Of a stretch of 64,000 nucleotides of DNA, positions 61,324-64,000 are shown piece by piece (position 1 is the stretch's first letter; every line of letters starts with the position of its first letter). The notes under the pieces are model-generated. The model had not been told where the DNA came from, made no database searches, and worked only from the letters and a program-made list of their open reading frames with translations. The DNA lies in assembly GCF_029953635.1 (NCBI RefSeq), contig NZ_CP124543.1, positions 1,281,455 through 1,345,454 of the forward strand, written 5' to 3'. The DNA comes from Halotia branconii CENA392. Lineage in GTDB: Bacteria; Cyanobacteriota; Cyanobacteriia; Cyanobacteriales; Nostocaceae. A program made the translations under genes and the position numbers.

Positions 61324-61521
61324 ATGGCAGGAAGAAAGAAGTTAAACCGTGAGAGTTTACACGCAAGAGTCGCCCCAAAAACAACAGAAAAACTCAAGCA
61401 AGTTGCGCTAAATCTTGGTTATACATACAACAATGAAGGCTCTACCGGACAGCTTTTGGATGCGATCGCGTCTGGCGAAATCATTCTGGTTGTTACCAAA
61501 ACACCCGCCAAAAGTGGTTGA
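61324..61521 (+). CDS. Small putative ribbon-helix-helix protein, 65 residues
   Basis: ATG 61324 opens MAGRKKLNRESLHARVAPKT followed by KLKQVALNLGYTYNNEGSTG and LLDAIASGEI. The basic start, the short strand LHARV and two helices fit a CopG/RHH-like DNA-binding protein. I know similar conserved hypothetical proteins from Nostocales chromosomes and plasmids. It is the first of three small genes next to the CRISPR array. Confidence 0.6.
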   Translation: MAGRKKLNRESLHARVAPKTTEKLKQVALNLGYTYNNEGSTGQLLDAIASGEIILVVTKTPAKSG

Positions 61522-61603
61522 CGCTTATTGCAAAAATGGTTATACTAAAAGAGTGGAAGACCAACAACTTCCACACTGAACCATTGAAAACAAAAGGAGG
61601 TCT

Positions 61604-61831
61604 ATGACACAATCCGGCAAAAGCGGGAATGGGAACCAAGAACCAGCCCCAAACCCTGAAGATATCCGGTTTTACGAAGAGGCTTATTTAGTTTCAGATG
61701 AAGACCAGACCGAACCCATTGGATGGGTAGAGTCAGATATCAAAGGGAATGAGCGTAGGTTTCTTGAAGAACTTCCCTCTGAAATGAGGTTCGACGACTT
61801 TGATTCTAATAGCGAGTCAGAATCAGAGTAG
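61604..61831 (+). CDS. Small acidic hypothetical protein, 75 residues
   Basis: A perfect AAAGGAGGT ribosome-binding site stands before the ATG, so translation should be strong. The protein is acidic and probably disordered at both ends (GKSGNGNQEPAPNPED; FDDFDSNSESESE), with a short core YEEAYLVSDEDQTEPIGWVE. I recognise no family. A terminator hairpin follows 20 bases after the stop. Confidence 0.6.
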   Translation: MTQSGKSGNGNQEPAPNPEDIRFYEEAYLVSDEDQTEPIGWVESDIKGNERRFLEELPSEMRFDDFDSNSESESE

Positions 61832-61851
61832 AACCAGTGATTTAGTGTTAC

Positions 61852-61871
61852 GTCCCCAGAAACCTGGGGAC
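61852..61871 (+). terminator. Hairpin terminator after the acidic small gene
   Basis: GTCCCCAG and CTGGGGAC pair perfectly around AAAC and are followed by TTTCTT. Confidence 0.75.
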
Positions 61872-61882
61872 TTTCTTCAATT

Positions 61883-62197
61883 ATGTCAGACACCACAGTT
61901 TTTCTTCCAGACTATTACCGAATTTTCGAGCGCCGTACTGGAGAATGGTTTCTCAAAACCGTCCGGCTAATCCACAAAGAGCTTCCGTTCAGCGTTGATC
62001 TCAGAGACTTTAAACTGCTTTACGGAATTACTGATGAGCAAATCGGTATTGAGTTATTCCGTATCAATGGCGGCAAAAGTGGCTATTATCTGGCCAACCT
62101 GCGACATAAGCGATTTTATTATTGCGGAACAGGGACGGAGGGAGTGAAAACGAAATTGCGATCGCTCGGTATTGGGCGCGAAGACCCCATGCAATGA
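61883..62197 (+). CDS. Hypothetical protein next to the CRISPR array, 104 residues
   Basis: ATG 61883 opens a basic 104-residue protein, with DYYRIFERRTGEWFLKTVRL, FKLLYGITDEQIGIELFRIN and GKSGYYLANLRHKRFYYCGT readable. No membrane segment or known motif is seen. It starts 11 bases after the preceding hairpin, so it has its own promoter or depends on read-through. Function unknown. Confidence 0.55.
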   Translation: MSDTTVFLPDYYRIFERRTGEWFLKTVRLIHKELPFSVDLRDFKLLYGITDEQIGIELFRINGGKSGYYLANLRHKRFYYCGTGTEGVKTKLRSLGIGREDPMQ

Positions 62198-62220
62198 TGA
62201 ACGCTATCTAAAGGGCAGTC

Positions 62221-62269
62221 GCTCCACTTGGTGAGGCAGCCCGCAGAAAGTTGTTCCAACAAAGAGGAG
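62221..62269. repeat. 49-base interspersed repeat, copy 2
   Basis: Identical over 49 bases to 13155-13203 (GCTCCACTTGGTGAGG to CAACAAAGAGGAG). It lies between the last small gene and the degenerate end of the CRISPR array. Confidence 0.85.
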
Positions 62270-62312
62270 CTAGCGCGGTCATGAGGGTCTTCCCCAGGAG
62301 CGACTAGCGTTG

Positions 62313-63521
62313 GACTGTCGAACCCGCAGGGGCAAAATTTATTTGAAAGTTTATAGTAACTGGTCAAAACTACTGTTGTCTGGATGAGTTTCAATCCCGC
62401 GAACGGGTTTCATTTATTTGAAAGTCAGAGAAGCGATCGCAATTAAGGCCGCGGCCAGTTTCAATCCCGCGAACGGGTTTCATTTATTTGAAAGTTCCCG
62501 CAGCTTTTACCTGACGCTCGACATCTGCGATGTTTCAATCCCGCGAACGGGTTTCATTTATTTGAAAGCTAGGGCTGGAATGCAAGTATTTATCGGATGT
62601 AACTAGTTTCAATCCCGCGAACGGGTTTCATTTATTTGAAAGCCCATTTATATTACCCATGTAAACTATTCCTATTTGTTTCAATCCCGCGAACGGGTTT
62701 CATTTATTTGAAAGCCAGGGATAGAAATAGTTGTGTGATTAATAGACAATCCCGGTTTCAATCCCGCGAACGGGTTTCATTTATTTGAAAGCAGAGTCAG
62801 CCGTAATACTTTTGGCCTTAAAAGACGTTTCAATCCCGCGAACGGGTTTCATTTATTTGAAAGACAAAGTTGGCAGCCTTCAAATTCTTTAATCAGGTTG
62901 TTTCAATCCCGCGAACGGGTTTCATTTATTTGAAAGCATAATGCTTTTCAACTTTCTAATGATATTGCAGTGTTTCAATCCCGCGAACGGGTTTCATTTA
63001 TTTGAAAGTTTGCGGGCAGCGCGCATTGTCGTAAGGCGTAATTCCTGTTTCAATCCCGCGAACGGGTTTCATTTATTTGAAAGGTAAAGGAGTTCGTAGC
63101 ATTTATTAGACATGATTGAAGTTTCAATCCCGCGAACGGGTTTCATTTATTTGAAAGTCAGGTTTGAGATTCGCTATGGAGAAAGAACACATGTTTCAAT
63201 CCCGCGAACGGGTTTCATTTATTTGAAAGTTGAGTATCTAAATCATCCCAATTTACATCATCATGTTTCAATCCCGCGAACGGGTTTCATTTATTTGAAA
63301 GCTTACCGTCAATGGCTTCTAGCAAGTCAATGGTTTGGTTTCAATCCCGCGAACGGGTTTCATTTATTTGAAAGTTACAGTGTCAAAATGGTTTATATAA
63401 CTATATGTCCTAGTTTCAATCCCGCGAACGGGTTTCATTTATTTGAAAGTCCCAAACTTGTTGGAAATATTCAAACTGTCGTGTGTTTCAATCCCGCGAA
63501 CGGGTTTCATTTATTTGAAAG
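62313..63521 (-). CRISPR. CRISPR array: 16 intact 37-base repeats plus a degenerate terminal repeat
   Basis: Intact repeats start at 62388, 62458, 62532, 62606, 62678, 62755, 62827, 62900, 62972, 63047, 63121, 63193, 63265, 63338, 63413 and 63485. They begin GTTTCAAT, contain a CCCG-CGAA-CGGG hairpin and end TTTGAAAG. The 15 spacers between them are 33-40 bases long, and one more of 38 bases follows the degenerate repeat at 62313-62349. Read on the minus strand each repeat ends ATTGAAAC, the usual crRNA 5' handle, and the degenerate repeat is then at the trailer end. The array is therefore probably transcribed on the minus strand. No cas gene is in the window, so the type is open. Confidence 0.97.
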
Positions 63522-63819
63522 CCCGCCAGCCAGAAGCTAATTACAAAGCTAGTCCTATCGGCATTTTTGGCAGGTCTACTTAAAAAGTCCGTTTCCGGCA
63601 TTTATAAATAGCTCTTTATTAGTACTTTAACCGCTGAAACTATTAATTTGTCAAGGTTCTGTGGATTTGGCGGGAGGTGGGGGGTTTTCGCCCGTGCTTT
63701 GCCCTGCCAAAAAATCTTGTTAGCATCATAATACGATTGTCTGTTGTTGTCGAGGTTGTTCGCAACCATTAGACACAAAAAACTAAAGTCATTATTAAAG
63801 CTTGAATATCTATGACTGT
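63522..63819 (-). promoter_or_regulatory. Probable CRISPR leader
   Basis: The region next to the last repeat at 63521 has no gene. If the array runs on the minus strand, its promoter and the adaptation signals lie here. It is mixed in composition, with an AT-rich part near 63595-63650 and a GGGAGGTGGGGGG tract near 63671. Confidence 0.5.
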
Positions 63820-63984
63820 TTAAACTTTTCCATACTGACCTTTCACAGCTAAAGCTTGATTGATATGACTTAATAAGTCTTCCATTGAAATCGAGCGAGG
63901 TAAAATTTGGGTAGCGATCGCACCAACAACAGTTTCTACAGACTCAGAGGCACTCTTTCTTGACTTGTCCGGTAATGAAGTCAT
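63820..63984 (-). CDS. Small hypothetical protein, possibly partial
   Basis: A minus-strand frame of 54 codons from ATG 63984 reads MTSLPDKSRKSASESVETVV, then AIATQILPRSISMEDLLSHI. The frame stays open to the window edge, so the protein may begin outside. I do not recognise it. It lies on the leader side of the CRISPR array. Confidence 0.45.
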   Translation of the reverse strand: MTSLPDKSRKSASESVETVVGAIATQILPRSISMEDLLSHINQALAVKGQYGKV

Positions 63985-64000
63985 CTCAATGCTATTTAAT

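Noticed and set aside
62119..62394. Minus-strand 91-codon frame near the CRISPR array
   Set aside because: It consists of the antisense of a small gene, the 49-base repeat and the degenerate CRISPR repeat.
62418..63540. Open frames across the CRISPR array
   Set aside because: They repeat the translated CRISPR repeat (for example FNPANGFHLFES) and have no independent coding signal.
1..64000. tRNA and rRNA genes
   Set aside because: I scanned for the T-loop GTTCGAATC-like motif with matching acceptor stems and for conserved rRNA segments and found none that fit.

Overview
The window is chromosomal DNA of a filamentous, probably heterocyst-forming cyanobacterium (order Nostocales); I cannot name the genus from sequence alone. 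The evidence is: very frequent HIP1 octamers (GCGATCGC); a Rubisco activase with the cyanobacterial C-terminal small-subunit-like domain; Ycf20; an fbp-tal-zwf-opcA cluster; an LrtA-type hibernation factor; heptanucleotide short tandem repeats; and many dispersed GC-rich intergenic repeats built from words such as GGGAGCAGGG, GGGGCATGG and TTCGGCTACGCTCAG. I saw no rRNA or tRNA gene and no convincing replication origin.

Layout. 1-5.9 kb: remnants of toxin-like genes, a TrpD-like protein, a LysR regulator, rca, then a two-gene unit made of an unknown 258-residue protein and a PIN-domain protein. 6.2-20 kb: mostly housekeeping and stress genes on the minus strand (3-hydroxyisobutyrate-dehydrogenase-like enzyme, MidA-like methyltransferase, DsbA-like thioredoxin, GH13 amylase, an orphan ParM/ParR-like pair, DedA, a Gfo/Idh oxidoreductase), plus a Kef-type antiporter on the plus strand. 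20-26 kb: queC, an M15 peptidase, a TIGR04376 protein, a damaged ABC permease, and a cobB gene carrying intergenic-type repeats inside its reading frame. 26.5-33 kb: the oxidative pentose phosphate cluster (fbp, tal, zwf, opcA, all minus strand) and an RRM protein with its terminator. 33-44 kb: ROK kinase, mgtE, pyrB, a GT4 glycosyltransferase, a nucleotidyltransferase, an acyltransferase-type membrane protein, PrxQ, and the hibernation factor. 44-57 kb: lipB, a TPR protein with a frameshifted tail, a secreted nuclease, dnaA and htrA divergently transcribed between inverted copies of a hairpin repeat, glycerate kinase, ycf20, and a GT39 glycosyltransferase that also carries in-frame repeats.

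57.5-64 kb is the accessory end. A Uma2-family nuclease gene is split by two nested insertion sequences whose target duplications allow exact reconstruction of the original gene. The older element (ISAzo13-like) seems to need -1 frameshifting in an A8 run, is bounded internally by two perfect long hairpins, and carries Fur-box-like inverted repeats just inside its ends. Next come three small orphan genes, bracketed by a lone degenerate CRISPR repeat on one side and the degenerate end of a 16-repeat CRISPR array on the other. The repeat orientation suggests the array is read on the minus strand from a leader near 63.5-63.8 kb; no cas gene is inside the window.

The strongest leads are the nested-IS locus with its Fur-like subterminal repeats, the small-gene cassette between CRISPR remnants, the PIN-domain pair at 4.6-5.9 kb, and the insertion of dispersed repeats into conserved coding sequences (cobB, GT39). 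Family assignments rest on motif reading and memory of families, with no database search.
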